Below, piece by piece: positions 9,234 through 18,800 of a DNA stretch of 64,000 nt. The DNA lies in NCBI RefSeq assembly GCF_022662335.1, contig NZ_JAKNQJ010000002.1, positions 339,387 to 403,386 of the forward strand. Direction: 5' to 3'. This DNA is from Sphingomonas sp. CROZ-RG-20F-R02-07. GTDB taxonomy: Bacteria > Pseudomonadota > Alphaproteobacteria > Sphingomonadales > Sphingomonadaceae. The notes below the pieces were generated by a model. That model saw only the letters and a list, made by a program, of their open reading frames with translations, was not told the origin of the DNA and did not search any database. Position 1 is the stretch's first letter. Each line of letters opens with the position of its first letter. The position numbers were made by a program, and so were the translations under genes.

Positions 9234-9338
9234 GACCCGCAAGGTGCATCACCAGCAACATGGCGTAAGCCAAGGTCAGATCACGAATGGAGCCTTCTCC
9301 GCTCTTGTTGCAGGAAGACGCATCCGTTTCGGCGCCGA

Positions 9339-10241
9339 TCACCGTTCCGGCGCGTCCACCCCATGTTCGAACCCCAGGCGATCCGGCAGCGGCACCGCCG
9401 CGCCGTCCGCCCGCAACGCCAATCCGCTGCCCGCCTCAAAGGCCCCGATCCGCGTCGCCGCCACGGCCGGCACGAACCCCGCGGGGGCAGCGAACAGCAG
9501 TTCGTAATCGTCGCCCGCGGTCGCCGCCGCCAGTGCGGTGCCGCCGGTCGCGCGGTAGGCCGCCGAGAGCGGCACCGCGGCCATGTCGATCGTCACCGCC
9601 AGGCCGCTCGCCGCCGCCATCCGCTGCGCGTCGATCAGCAGGCCGTCCGATATGTCCATCATCGCGTGGACATGGGGGGCGAGCGCGCGGCCTTCGGCGA
9701 GGCGGGGTTGCGGGCGGCGATAGGCGGCGAGCAGTGCGGCATCCCCGGTGCAGGCCAGTGCCACCGCGAGCCCCGCGCCCGCATCGCCGATCGTGCCCGT
9801 CACCCACAGGCCGTCGCCCGCGCGCGCGCCGCTGCGGGGCGGGGCGACGGCGTCGCGGCCGAAGGCGGTGAGCGTCAGGATGCGCGGGGCACCCGGCGGC
9901 AGCGTCACCGTGTCGCCACCGATCAGCCGCGCGCCCATCGCCGCCAGCGCCGCATCGAATCCGGCGACGAACGCGGCGTCCCATTCCGCGCCGGATAGCG
10001 GATAGTTGAGCGTGACGCCCTCCACCGCGGCGCCCGTTGCCGCCAGATCGGACAGGTTGGTCGCGACGAGCTTCCACGCCACGTCGCCCGGCGGATCGTC
10101 GTCAAGGAAATGCACGCCCTCGACGAGCGTGTCGGTGGTGACGACCAGGCCGGCCAGCACCGCCGTGTCGTCGCGCAGCCCGCGTGCGCCGGGGTGGAGC
10201 GGCAAGCGCCTGAGCGCTTCGAGAAAATCGACTTCGGTCAC
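9339..10241 (-). CDS. thiL: Thiamine-monophosphate kinase ThiL
   Basis: 300 residues. ThiL phosphorylates thiamine monophosphate to the active cofactor thiamine diphosphate. Family signatures: GLRDDTAVL and TTDTLVEGVHF, which bind metal and substrate; LVATNLSDLAATGA; and later GGDTV, MDISDGLL and GDDYELLFA. The initiator is a GTG at 10241 (MTEVDFL). It sits downstream of nusB and the small DUF4169 gene; nusB-thiL linkage is widespread in proteobacteria. No TPP riboswitch was recognised upstream. Confidence 0.96.
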   Translation of the reverse strand: MTEVDFLEALRRLPLHPGARGLRDDTAVLAGLVVTTDTLVEGVHFLDDDPPGDVAWKLVATNLSDLAATGAAVEGVTLNYPLSGAEWDAAFVAGFDAALAAMGARLIGGDTVTLPPGAPRILTLTAFGRDAVAPPRSGARAGDGLWVTGTIGDAGAGLAVALACTGDAALLAAYRRPQPRLAEGRALAPHVHAMMDISDGLLIDAQRMAAASGLAVTIDMAAVPLSAAYRATGGTALAAATAGDDYELLFAAPAGFVPAVAATRIGAFEAGSGLALRADGAAVPLPDRLGFEHGVDAPER

Positions 10242-10278
10242 CGATCGGCTCCGTTCCCCGCGGGGACGCGAGCGGCGC

Positions 10279-10458
10279 TTATGGCTCGCGGCGGGCGCCG
10301 TCGAGCGCGCGCTCCCGGCGGCCGGCCTCGGCGGTCTCGGCCTCTTTCTCCGCCTTGGTGCGCCCGTACGCCACGCGGTTCGCGGCGGCCTTCGCCTCGG
10401 CGGCGCCCCGTGCCTTCGCCTTGCGGGCGCGGCGCAGGCTGACGACCTCTGCGGTCAT
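10279..10458 (-). CDS. DUF4169 family small basic protein
   Basis: A 59-residue protein hidden inside a longer non-coding frame. It begins MTAEVVSLRRARKAKARG and continues through NRVAYGRTKAEKEAE to ERALDGARREP, matching my memory of the DUF4169 family, short Arg/Lys/Ala-rich helical proteins found in alphaproteobacteria with no known function. The ATG at 10458 overlaps the nusB stop by 4 bases (ATGA), strong evidence that it is translated. It is followed 37 bases later by thiL. Confidence 0.85.
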   Translation of the reverse strand: MTAEVVSLRRARKAKARGAAEAKAAANRVAYGRTKAEKEAETAEAGRRERALDGARREP

Positions 10459-10925
10459 TCCCGCGGCGGCTCGGCGCGGACGCCCTTGGCGATGGCGTCG
10501 AGCAGGCCGTTGACGAAGCCCGATTCGCGCCGCTCGTAGAACGCCTTGGCGACATCGACATATTCGCTGATGACGACGCCCACCGGCACGTCGGCGCGGG
10601 CGATCAGCTCGTAGGTGCCCGCGCGCAGGATCGCCTTCATCGGCTTGTCGAGCCGCGCGAGGCTCCAGCCCTTGGCGAGCTTGCCCTCGATCAGCAGGTC
10701 GATCTCGCCGCTCCGCGTGGTCGCGCCGCGGACGATGTCGTCGAAGAAATCGATTTCGGCATCGGCATATTCCACCTCCTCGATCGTCGCGCCCAGCCGG
10801 TGCTGGTGGAATTCGTGGAGCAGGGCGGTGACGGCGGTGCCCTCCATGTCGTGCTGGTAGAGCGCCTGGACGGCGGCGAGGCGGGCGGCGGCGCGCGCCT
10901 GGGTGCGGGGGGCGATACGGGTCAT
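10455..10925 (-). CDS. nusB: Transcription antitermination protein NusB
   Basis: 156 residues, all-helical. NusB with NusE (S10) binds boxA RNA and prevents premature termination in rRNA operons. Recognisable stretches are RLAAVQALYQHDMEG near the N-terminus, DDIVRGATT, and VGVVISEYVDVAKAFYERRESGFVNG near the C-terminus in two adjoining segments. It starts 6 bases after hisD and overlaps the DUF4169 gene by 4 bases. Confidence 0.95.
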   Translation of the reverse strand: MTRIAPRTQARAAARLAAVQALYQHDMEGTAVTALLHEFHQHRLGATIEEVEYADAEIDFFDDIVRGATTRSGEIDLLIEGKLAKGWSLARLDKPMKAILRAGTYELIARADVPVGVVISEYVDVAKAFYERRESGFVNGLLDAIAKGVRAEPPRE

Positions 10926-10931
10926 GACGGT

Positions 10932-12227
10932 CTAACTGTTGAGCCGGAGGCGGAGTGCCACCGAACGGGCATGGGCGGGTAGGCCCTCGGCATGGGCGAG
11001 CGCGACGGTGGCGGGGCCGAGCGTGCGCAGCGCCGGCTCGTCGAGCGCGAGGAAGCTGGTGCGCTTCATGAAATCGAGCACCGACAGCCCGCTGGCGAAG
11101 CGCGCGCGGCGCCCCGTCGGCAGGACGTGGTTGGGCCCGGCGACATAATCGCCGATCGCCTCGGGCGTGTAGCGGCCGAGGAACACCGAGCCGGCGTGGC
11201 GGACGCGCGCGAACAGCGGCTGCGGGTCGTCCACCGCCAGTTGCAGATGCTCGGGCGCCAGCCGGTCGACCAGCGGCATCGCCGCCTCCAGCGTGTCGGT
11301 GACGATCACCGCGCCGTTCGCGTCCCAGGCCGCACGCGCGACGGCGGCGGTGGCCAGCGTGGCGATCTGGCGCTCGACCGCTTCGGCCACGCGCCGCGCG
11401 AAATCGCGATCGTCGGTGAAGAGGATCGACTGGGTGGTGGTGTCGTGTTCGGCCTGGCTTAGCAGGTCGGCCGCGGTCCATTCGGGATCGTTCTTCGCAT
11501 CGGCCACGACGACGATCTCGGACGGCCCCGCCACCATGTCGATGCCGACCACGCCGTAGACCTGGCGCTTGGCCTCCGCGACCCAGGCGTTGCCCGGGCC
11601 GGTGACCACGTCGACGGGCACGATCCGGCCCGCGCCGTATGCCAGCGCGGCGATCGCCTGCGCGCCGCCGATTCGCCACACCTCGTCCACGCCTGCCAGA
11701 TGCGCGGCGGCGAGGACGAGCGGGTTGATCTGCCCGTCGGGCGTGGGCGTCACCATCGCCAGCCGGCCGACGCCCGCCACCTTGGCGGGGATCGCGTTCA
11801 TCAGCAGCGACGAGGGATAGGCGGCGCGCCCGCCCGGCACATAGATGCCCGCCGCCTCGACCGGCAGCCAGCGCGCGCCGAGGCGGACGCCGGCCTCGTC
11901 GGTGAAGTCGCTGTCGGTGGGGCGCTGTTTCTCGTGATAGGCGCGGATCCGCGTGGCGGCGAGTTCGAGCGCCGCGCGCAGATCGGGATCGAGCGCGGCG
12001 AAGGCGGCGGCGCAATCGGCGGCGTCGATCCGCCAGCCGGTCCGCTCGAGATCGTGGCGGTCGTGGCGCTGCGTGAGGTCGCGGATCGCGGCCTCGCCGT
12101 CGCGGCGCACCGACGCGATGATCGCGCTGACGTCGCGGGCGAGCCCGGCATCGGATTCGCGGCGATCGTCGACCAGCGCGGCGAAGCGTTCGGCGAAATC
12201 GGCGTCGGCGGTGTGAAGCTGGATCAC
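10932..12227 (-). CDS. hisD: Histidinol dehydrogenase
   Basis: 431 residues, full length. HisD oxidises L-histidinol to L-histidine in two NAD-dependent steps using a bound zinc. Signatures include [43 protein letters not shown], the zinc-site QAEHD, and [13 protein letters not shown] with the catalytic histidine. The start is a GTG at 12227 ([11 protein letters not shown]); it overlaps the hisG stop by 4 bases (GTGA), which fixes the start, as the upstream frame reads only Arg/Pro-rich nonsense. hisG and hisD are the only histidine genes in the window. Confidence 0.96.
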   Translation of the reverse strand: MIQLHTADADFAERFAALVDDRRESDAGLARDVSAIIASVRRDGEAAIRDLTQRHDRHDLERTGWRIDAADCAAAFAALDPDLRAALELAATRIRAYHEKQRPTDSDFTDEAGVRLGARWLPVEAAGIYVPGGRAAYPSSLLMNAIPAKVAGVGRLAMVTPTPDGQINPLVLAAAHLAGVDEVWRIGGAQAIAALAYGAGRIVPVDVVTGPGNAWVAEAKRQVYGVVGIDMVAGPSEIVVVADAKNDPEWTAADLLSQAEHDTTTQSILFTDDRDFARRVAEAVERQIATLATAAVARAAWDANGAVIVTDTLEAAMPLVDRLAPEHLQLAVDDPQPLFARVRHAGSVFLGRYTPEAIGDYVAGPNHVLPTGRRARFASGLSVLDFMKRTSFLALDEPALRTLGPATVALAHAEGLPAHARSVALRLRLNS

Positions 12228-12874
12228 GCCGCCACCGCCCGGCGGAACGCCTCGACCAGCGGCACGACGCCCTCGCGCGTCTTCATCGCGGCGCGGTTGA
12301 CGATCAGCCGCGAGGTGACCTCCATGATCGTCTCCACCTCGACCAGCCCGTTCTCCTTCAGCGTGCGGCCCGACGAGACGAGATCGACGATCCGTGGGGC
12401 AAGGCCCAGCGTCGGCGCCAGCTCCATCGCGCCGTTCAGCTTCACGCATTCCGCCTGCACCCCGCGCGCGGCGAAATGCGCCTGGGTGACGTGCGGATAT
12501 TTGGTCGCGACGCGCACATGGCTCCAGCCGCGCGGATCGTCCTCGGCCGCCATGTCCGCCGGCTCGGCGACCGAGAGGCGGCAATGGCCGATGCCGAGAT
12601 CGACCGGCGCGTACAGCTCCGAATAGGCGAATTCGGCGAGCACGTCCGATCCGACGATGCCGATCTGCGCCGCGCCGTGCGCGACGAAGGTGGCGACGTC
12701 GAACGCGCGCACCCGGATCAGCGCGATATGCGGCACGTCGGTGGCGAAGCGCAGCGCGCGGCTGTCTTCGTCCGAGAAGGCGGGCTCGGGGCGGATACCG
12801 GCGGCGGCGAGCAGCGGCAGCGCCTCGCCCAGGATGCGCCCCTTGGGGACGGCGATGATGATCGGATCGGTCAC
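12224..12874 (-). CDS. hisG: ATP phosphoribosyltransferase, short form
   Basis: 216 residues, the short HisG form that lacks the C-terminal regulatory domain. It condenses ATP and PRPP, the first step of histidine synthesis, and in other bacteria needs the HisRS-like partner HisZ for activity. Visible motifs: IAVPKGRI at the N-terminus, [10 protein letters not shown], and the PRPP region [17 protein letters not shown] start at 12874. No hisZ lies in the window, so the partner must be elsewhere if the usual complex forms. Confidence 0.95.
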   Translation of the reverse strand: MTDPIIIAVPKGRILGEALPLLAAAGIRPEPAFSDEDSRALRFATDVPHIALIRVRAFDVATFVAHGAAQIGIVGSDVLAEFAYSELYAPVDLGIGHCRLSVAEPADMAAEDDPRGWSHVRVATKYPHVTQAHFAARGVQAECVKLNGAMELAPTLGLAPRIVDLVSSGRTLKENGLVEVETIMEVTSRLIVNRAAMKTREGVVPLVEAFRRAVAA

Positions 12875-12937
12875 AGGCGCCGGGCTTTACGTGGGGGGGG
12901 CGCAGCGTGCAACATGCGTAGCCATGTGGAGGTGCCG

Positions 12938-14038
12938 ATGACGGGCGAAGCGGTGGTTCGGCAGGCGTTCCGGATCCAGGAACATTATTGTCGCGCGAAC
13001 GCCGCGCCGATCTATGCGGAGGTGTGCGCGGCATTGGCCAAGGGGCTGAGCCGCGACACGCGCACCGGCGCCCGCGTGCTGGACTGGTAGGGGGAGCCGA
13101 CACGCGACGCGGTGCCGCTGCGGCTGGTCGGCGGGTTGCACGCGCGGGTGCTGGCGGGTGCCGATCCGGATCTGGCAGCGGTGTTCGCGGGGCGGACGCA
13201 GGGCGCGGCAGCGATCGCGGCGGCGGTGGACGGCGCGGTCCGCCGTCACGATGCCGCGCTGCTGCCATGGCTCGACGGGCCGCCGCAGACCAACGAGCCG
13301 GGCCGTTCGGCCGCGTTGATGCTGGGGCTGCTGGCGGTCGCGCGCCGCTACGGACCGACGCTGGAGGTGCTGGAGATCGGATCGAGCGCGGGGCTCAACC
13401 TGCTGATCGATCGCTACCGGATCGATCTGGGCGGAACGGTCGTCGGCCCCGCAGATGCCCGAGTGACGATCGTGCCCGACTGGCGCGGGCCTCCGCCCGA
13501 GCCAGCCCCGGTCGCCATCGCATCGGTGCGCGGCTGCGACGTGAACCCGATGGACGCGACCGACCCGGCGGTCGAGGCGCGGCTCGCCGCCTTCATCTGG
13601 GCCGAAGCGCCCGAGCGGCTGGAGCGGGTGCGGCGCGCGATCGCGATGCTGCGCGCGGCGCCGGTCGATCTCGTCCGCGCCGATGCCGCCGATTGGGTCG
13701 AGGCGCGGCTGGCCGAGCCGCAGGCGGCGGGCACGACGCGCGTGCTGATGCACTCGGTGGTGTGGCAATATCTGCCCGCCCCCGTGGCCGAGCGGATCCG
13801 CGCGGCGATGCAGGCGGCGGGCGCGCGTGCCACCGCCGAGCGGCCGCTCGCCTGGGTGACGATGGAGCCCGATCGCTCGCTCGGCCACCAGGTGATCCGC
13901 ATGCAGGGCTGGCCGGGCGCGCCGGGCTGGCAGGTGCTCGGCACCGCGCACGCCCATGCCGCCTGGATCGACTCGCGCGTGCCCGATGCGGCGGATGCCG
14001 GGATCGCGCTGCCCGAAGGTGCACGCGTTTCGGTGTGA
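12938..14038 (+). pseudogene. DUF2332 family protein interrupted by an in-frame amber codon
   Basis: The frame starts at ATG 12938 with a good GGAGG site at 12928-12932 and reads MTGEAVVRQAFRIQEHYCR up to VLDW, where a TAG at 13088-13090 ends it after 50 residues. Immediately after, in the same frame, GEPTRDAVPLRLVGGLHA continues without any shift for 316 codons to a TGA at 14036-14038, giving an otherwise intact DUF2332 protein (VLEIGSSAGLNLL, HSVVWQYL, WVTMEPD). In relatives the stop position is usually a proline. The downstream part could restart at a GTG near 13112. Function of the family is unknown. Called a pseudogene, but codon preference still looks coding, so the lesion is recent or an error. 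Confidence 0.8.
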
Positions 14039-14056
14039 GGGCGGCGTTCCCGTGCT

Positions 14057-14145
14057 CCGTTCGCCCGGAGCCTGTCCAAGGGCCTGTGACCGCGTGTGAA
14101 AGCGCGCCTGCGGAGAGCGTGTTTCGATATGCTGAGCGCGAACGG
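14057..14145. repeat. Imperfect inverted repeat, REP/BIME-like
   Basis: Left arm 14057-14080 begins CCGTTCGC and right arm 14122-14145 ends GCGAACGG; the arms pair at about two thirds of positions. It sits between the convergent ends of the DUF2332 gene and the efflux channel gene. Its core (TGTCCAAGGGCC) recurs near 49093-49105, also between genes. Sphingomonad genomes often carry such dispersed palindromes, so this is probably one degenerate member. Confidence 0.5.
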
Positions 14146-14178
14146 TGGAGAGTCGGATTAGCCTAGGATCAACAGACC

Positions 14179-15852
14179 CTAACGCGCCGGCGGGTTCGTC
14201 CCCGTGAGCGGCGCCTCGGTGCGGGGCGCGCCCGAGAGGCCGACGGGGCGGGGGCCCCCCGCGGTCGCCTCGAGCGAGGAATCGCCGCCCAGCACCTGAT
14301 ACAGCGTCACCAGATTGGTCGCGCCGGTCAGCTTGGTCGACACCAAAGTCTGCTGTGCGGCATAGAGCGTGCGCTGCGCATCCAGGCTGTTGAGGAAGGT
14401 GCCGATGCCGCCGCGATAGCTCGCATCGGTCAGCTGCACCGTGTCGAGCGCGGCGGCGAGGTTCTTCTGGTTGGCGCGGAGCTGTGCGGCGATCGTGCCC
14501 TGGCGCGCCAGCGCATCGGCGGTTTCGCGGAACGCGGACTGGATCGACTTTTCGTAGGTGGCGAGCGCCACGTCGCGCTCGGCCTTGGAATAGGCGACCC
14601 CGGCGCGACCGGCGCCGGCGCGGAAGATCGGATAGCTGACGCTCGGCGCGACCGAAAAGTTGAACGCGCCGCCGGTGAAGAGCGACGACAGGCCGGTGCT
14701 GGCGAAGCCGAAGATGCCGGTGAGCGAGATGCGCGGGAACAGCGCCGCGCGCGCCGCGCCGATCTCGGCATTGGCGGCGCGCAGCTCATATTCGGCCTGC
14801 ACCACGTCGGGCCGGCGCAGCAGGATGGTCGAATCGAGCCCGGCGGGCAGCGTGGCGATGGTGGCGGCGGCCTCGTCGATCGAATTCGGCAGCAGCGAAC
14901 CCGCGACCGGCGCGCCCACGAGCAGCTGGAGCGCGTTCGCGTCCTGCGCCAGCAGGGTGCGTTGCAGCGCCAGATCGGCCTCCGCCACCGCCTCGACCTG
15001 TTCGGCCTGGCGCAGATCGGTGCGCGGCGCGATCCCGCCCTCCAGCCGCGCGCGCGTGATGCGCACGCTCTGCCCGGCGCTTCTCGCGGTGTTCTGCGCG
15101 ATGGCGAGCAGGCTCTTGTCGGAGGCATAGGTGAGCCACGCGGTCGCGATCTCGCCGACGAGAGTGAGCCGCGTCGCGCGGGCCGAGGCCTCCTGCTCGA
15201 AATAGCGCGCGAGCGAGGCCTGGGTGAGCGAGCGCACCCGGCCGAACAGATCGAGCTCGAAGGCGGTGGTGCCCAGATCGACCGAGAAGGCGCTGCCCGC
15301 ACTCGAACTGCTGATGACGCTGCTGCTGCCCGTGCCGGTGGTGCCGGTTCCCGTGCCCGTCGTGCCCGTACCGGTCGTGCCGGTGCCGATCGTTCCGGTT
15401 CCCGACGTTCCGGTGCCCGTCGTGCCCGTGCCCGTCGTCGTACCGGTCGTGCCGGTTCCCGTGGTGCCCGTCGCGCCCGTCCCCGTGCTGCTGCTGGCGG
15501 TGCTGCTCACGCCATTGCCGTAATGCGAATAGGTGTAGCGACCGCTCGCATCGATCTCGGGCAGCAGGCTGGCACGCTGGATGCGGTATTGCGCGCGCGC
15601 CGCGGCGATGTTGGCCACCGCCGCGCGCAGGTCGCGGTTGTTCGCCAGCGCCTGGCCGATGATCGCCTGCAACCGCGGATCGGTGAAGATGTCGCGATAG
15701 GTGATCGTCGGCAGCGTCGCCTCGGATTGCGCCAGATACGCGTCGCCGATCGGCCAGGACGGCGGGACGGGCAGTTCGGGCCGCGCATAATGCGGCGCGA
15801 GCGAACAGCCGGCGAGCAGGCCCGCGGCGAGAAGGGGAATGGCGCGTCGCAT
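14179..15852 (-). CDS. RND efflux outer-membrane channel lipoprotein (NodT/OprM family)
   Basis: 557 residues. The lipoprotein signal reads MRRAIPLLAAGLLAGC with the lipidated cysteine at residue 16. Typical channel features follow: YARPELPVP, helices with NNRDLRAAVANIAAAR, ELDLFGRVRS, a second repeat with LRRPDVVQAEYELRAANAEIG, and SYPIFRAG. It should trimerise as the exit duct of a tripartite pump. Odd feature: residues about 121-178 are almost only Gly and Thr, with a pentapeptide GTGTx repeat, inserted just before the ELDLFGR strand where relatives have the first extracellular loop. The ATG overlaps the pump gene stop by one base (TGATG), so it is the third gene of the adaptor-pump-channel operon. 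Confidence 0.94.
   Translation of the reverse strand: MRRAIPLLAAGLLAGCSLAPHYARPELPVPPSWPIGDAYLAQSEATLPTITYRDIFTDPRLQAIIGQALANNRDLRAAVANIAAARAQYRIQRASLLPEIDASGRYTYSHYGNGVSSTASSSTGTGATGTTGTGTTGTTTGTGTTGTGTSGTGTIGTGTTGTGTTGTGTGTTGTGSSSVISSSSAGSAFSVDLGTTAFELDLFGRVRSLTQASLARYFEQEASARATRLTLVGEIATAWLTYASDKSLLAIAQNTARSAGQSVRITRARLEGGIAPRTDLRQAEQVEAVAEADLALQRTLLAQDANALQLLVGAPVAGSLLPNSIDEAAATIATLPAGLDSTILLRRPDVVQAEYELRAANAEIGAARAALFPRISLTGIFGFASTGLSSLFTGGAFNFSVAPSVSYPIFRAGAGRAGVAYSKAERDVALATYEKSIQSAFRETADALARQGTIAAQLRANQKNLAAALDTVQLTDASYRGGIGTFLNSLDAQRTLYAAQQTLVSTKLTGATNLVTLYQVLGGDSSLEATAGGPRPVGLSGAPRTEAPLTGTNPPAR
15321..15500 (-). repeat. Low-complexity Gly-Thr pentapeptide repeat inside the efflux channel gene
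   Basis: About 180 bases of 15-base units encode GTGTT, GTGTS, GTGTI and similar pentapeptides (clearest at residues 141-170). The DNA units are close but not identical, so the tract could change length by slippage while staying in frame, because each unit is a multiple of three. Confidence 0.85.
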
Positions 15853-18800
15853 CAGGCGGGTTCCGGCGCGGGAAGGGCGGGGAGATGCTCGTCGGGGCCG
15901 ATGAGCAACGGCTGCGCGTGCGGCGGGGCGGGTGGCGGTCCGTAAGGTGGGGCGGGGGTGCCGCCATCGCCCTGCGGGGTGTCGTCGCCACCCTTGCCGC
16001 CGCCGAAGCGCCGTTTGAGATCACGCGTGCCGCGGCTGATGAGCACGAAGAACAGCGGGATGTAGAAGATCGCCAGCAGCGTCGCGGTGAGCATCCCGCC
16101 GATCACCGCGGTGCCGATCGCGATCCGGCTGTTCGCACCGGCGCCCGTCGAGATGGCGAGCGGCAGCACGCCGAAGATGAACGCGAACGACGTCATCAGA
16201 ATGGGGCGAAGCCGGATCTTGGCGGCGGACAAGGCGGCCTCCAGAAAGCCCTTGCCCTTCTTCTCTTCCTGTTCGGCGAATTCGATCATCAGGATCGCGT
16301 TCTTGGCCGCGAGCCCCATCGTCGTGAGCAGCCCGATCTGGAGATAGACGTCGTTCGTCAGGCCACGCAGCGTGACCAGCACGATCGCGCCGACCAGCCC
16401 AAGCGGGATGATGAGCAGCACCGCGACCGGGATCGACCAGCTTTCATAGAGCGCGGCGAGGCACAGGAAGACGACGAGCAGCGACAGGCCGTAGAGCGTG
16501 GATGCCTGGCCCGACGACAGATTCTCCTGATAGGACAGGCCCGCCAGCGCGATGCTCGTCCCCGGAATCTGCGCGGCGAGCTGGCGCATCCGCTCGAGCG
16601 CTTGGCCCGAGGATTTGCCCGGCGCGGCCTGGCCCTGGAATTCGAACGACTGGATGCCGTTGAAGCGCGACAGCGACACCGGCGCGGTCTGCCAGCTGGT
16701 GGTGGCGAAGGAGGAGAAGGGCGCCATCGACCCCGTGGACCCGCGGACATACCATTGCGACAGGTCCGACGGGCTGGAGCGATAGGGCGCATCGCCCTGC
16801 ACATAGACGCGCTTGACGCGGCCGCGATCGAGGAAGTCGTTGACATATTGGCCGCCCCAGGCGGTCGACAGCGTCGAGTTCACGGTCGACTGGCTGAGCC
16901 CCAGCACCGCGAGCGTCTGCGGATCGACGTCGACATGCACGGTCGGCACGTCGGGCAATTCGGTGAGGCGCACGCCGACCAGGCTCGGATCGCCTGCCGC
17001 GCTCGCCAGCAGCTTGTCGCGCGCGGCCTCGAACTTGTCGAGGCTCATGCCGCTGCTGTTCTGGAGCTCCATCGTAAAGCCGTTCGACTGGCCGAGTCCG
17101 CGGACCGAGGGCGGCACCAGTGCATAGACCTGCGCGTCGCGCAGGTTGGAAAAGGCGGCGGACGCGCGCGCGCTGATCGCGTCGGCGGTGTTCTCCTTGC
17201 CGCTGCGCTGGTCCCAGTTCTTGAGCGCGGTGAAACCCAGGCCGGTATTCTGCCCGCCCGGTGCGCCGCCGCCGCTGATGCCGCTCGCGGAGAAGACGGT
17301 GGCGATGTTCTTGCTCTCGTTCTTCAGGAAGTAATTCTCGACTGCGGTCTGCACCTCTTGCGTGCGGTTCTGCGTGGCGCCCGGCGGAAGCTGGAACTGG
17401 ACGATGCCGATGCCCTGGTCCTCGGTCGGCAGGAACCCGGTCGGCAGGCGCAGGAACAGGATGGCGAGCAAGGCGACGATGCCGGCATAGATGAGCAGCG
17501 CGAGCCATTTGCGGTCGACCACCGTCTTCACCACCGCGACATATTTCGCCGTGGTCCAGTCGAACCCGTCGTTGAACTTGTCGCGCCCGCGCGCCACGAA
17601 ATGCGCGGCGCGCGGAAAGCGCCGGCCGGCCCAGCTGCCCTCGACGGGATTGCCCTCGGCGTTCTTCTGCTTCTGCTTCAGCAGATGCGAGGTGAGCGCG
17701 GGAGTGAGGATCAGCGCGACGAGCACCGACAGGATCATCGCCGACACGATCGTCAGCGAGAACTGGCGATAGATCACGCCGGTCGACCCGCCGAAGAACG
17801 CCATCGGCAGGAACACCGCGGACAGGACGAGCGCGATCGCGACCAGCGCGACGGTGATCTCGTCCATCGACGCGATCGTCGCGTCGCGCGGGCTCATGTC
17901 GGGATTTTCCTCCATGAGCCGCTCGACATTCTCGACCACGACGATCGCATCGTCGACGAGCAGGCCGATCGCGAGCACCAGCCCGAAGAGCGTCAGTGTG
18001 TTGATCGAGAAGCCCGCGACGTAGAAGACGCCGAACGTGCCGAGCAGCACGACGGGCACCGCGATCGTCGGGATCAGCGTCGCGCGCCAGCTTTGCAGAA
18101 ACACGAACATGACGATGACGACGAGGATGATCGCCTCGATCAGCGTCTTCACCACCTCTTCGATCGACAGCTTGATGAAGTCGGTCGAGTCGTTGACGAA
18201 CGCGTATTTATAGCCCTGCGGGAAGCTCTTGGCCGCGGCGGTGATCTGGCCCTTCACCAGCTCGGCGGTCTTCAGCGCGTCGGCGCCCGGCGCCAGCAGC
18301 ACCGCGATGCCTGCGCCCGGATGGCCGTTCACGCGGCTGACGACATTGTACGTCTCGGACCCCAGCTCGATCCGCGCGACATCCTTCAGCCGCACCGTGG
18401 CGCCCGCGGTCGTCGTCTTCAGCACGATGTTGCCGAACTGCTCGGGCGTCTGGAGGCGGGTCTGCGCGGTGACGGTGGCGTCGAGATACTGGGTGGGGGG
18501 CGAGGGCTGCGCGCCCAGCTCGCCCGCCGCGACCTCGGCATTCTGGTTGGTCACCGCGGTGATGACGTCGGACGGCATCAGCTGGAAGCTGTTGAGCTGA
18601 TAGGGGTTCAGCCAGATGCGCATCGCATATTGCGCGCCGAACACATTGGTGTTGCCGACGCCCGGCGTGCGGCCGAGCGGATCCTGGAGGTTGGAGACGA
18701 GATAGTCGGACACGTCCTGGTTGGTCGTGCGGTCGCTCTCGTCATACACCGCGGCGACGAGCAGGAAGTCGGGGTTGGACTTCTTGACGACCAGGCCCTG

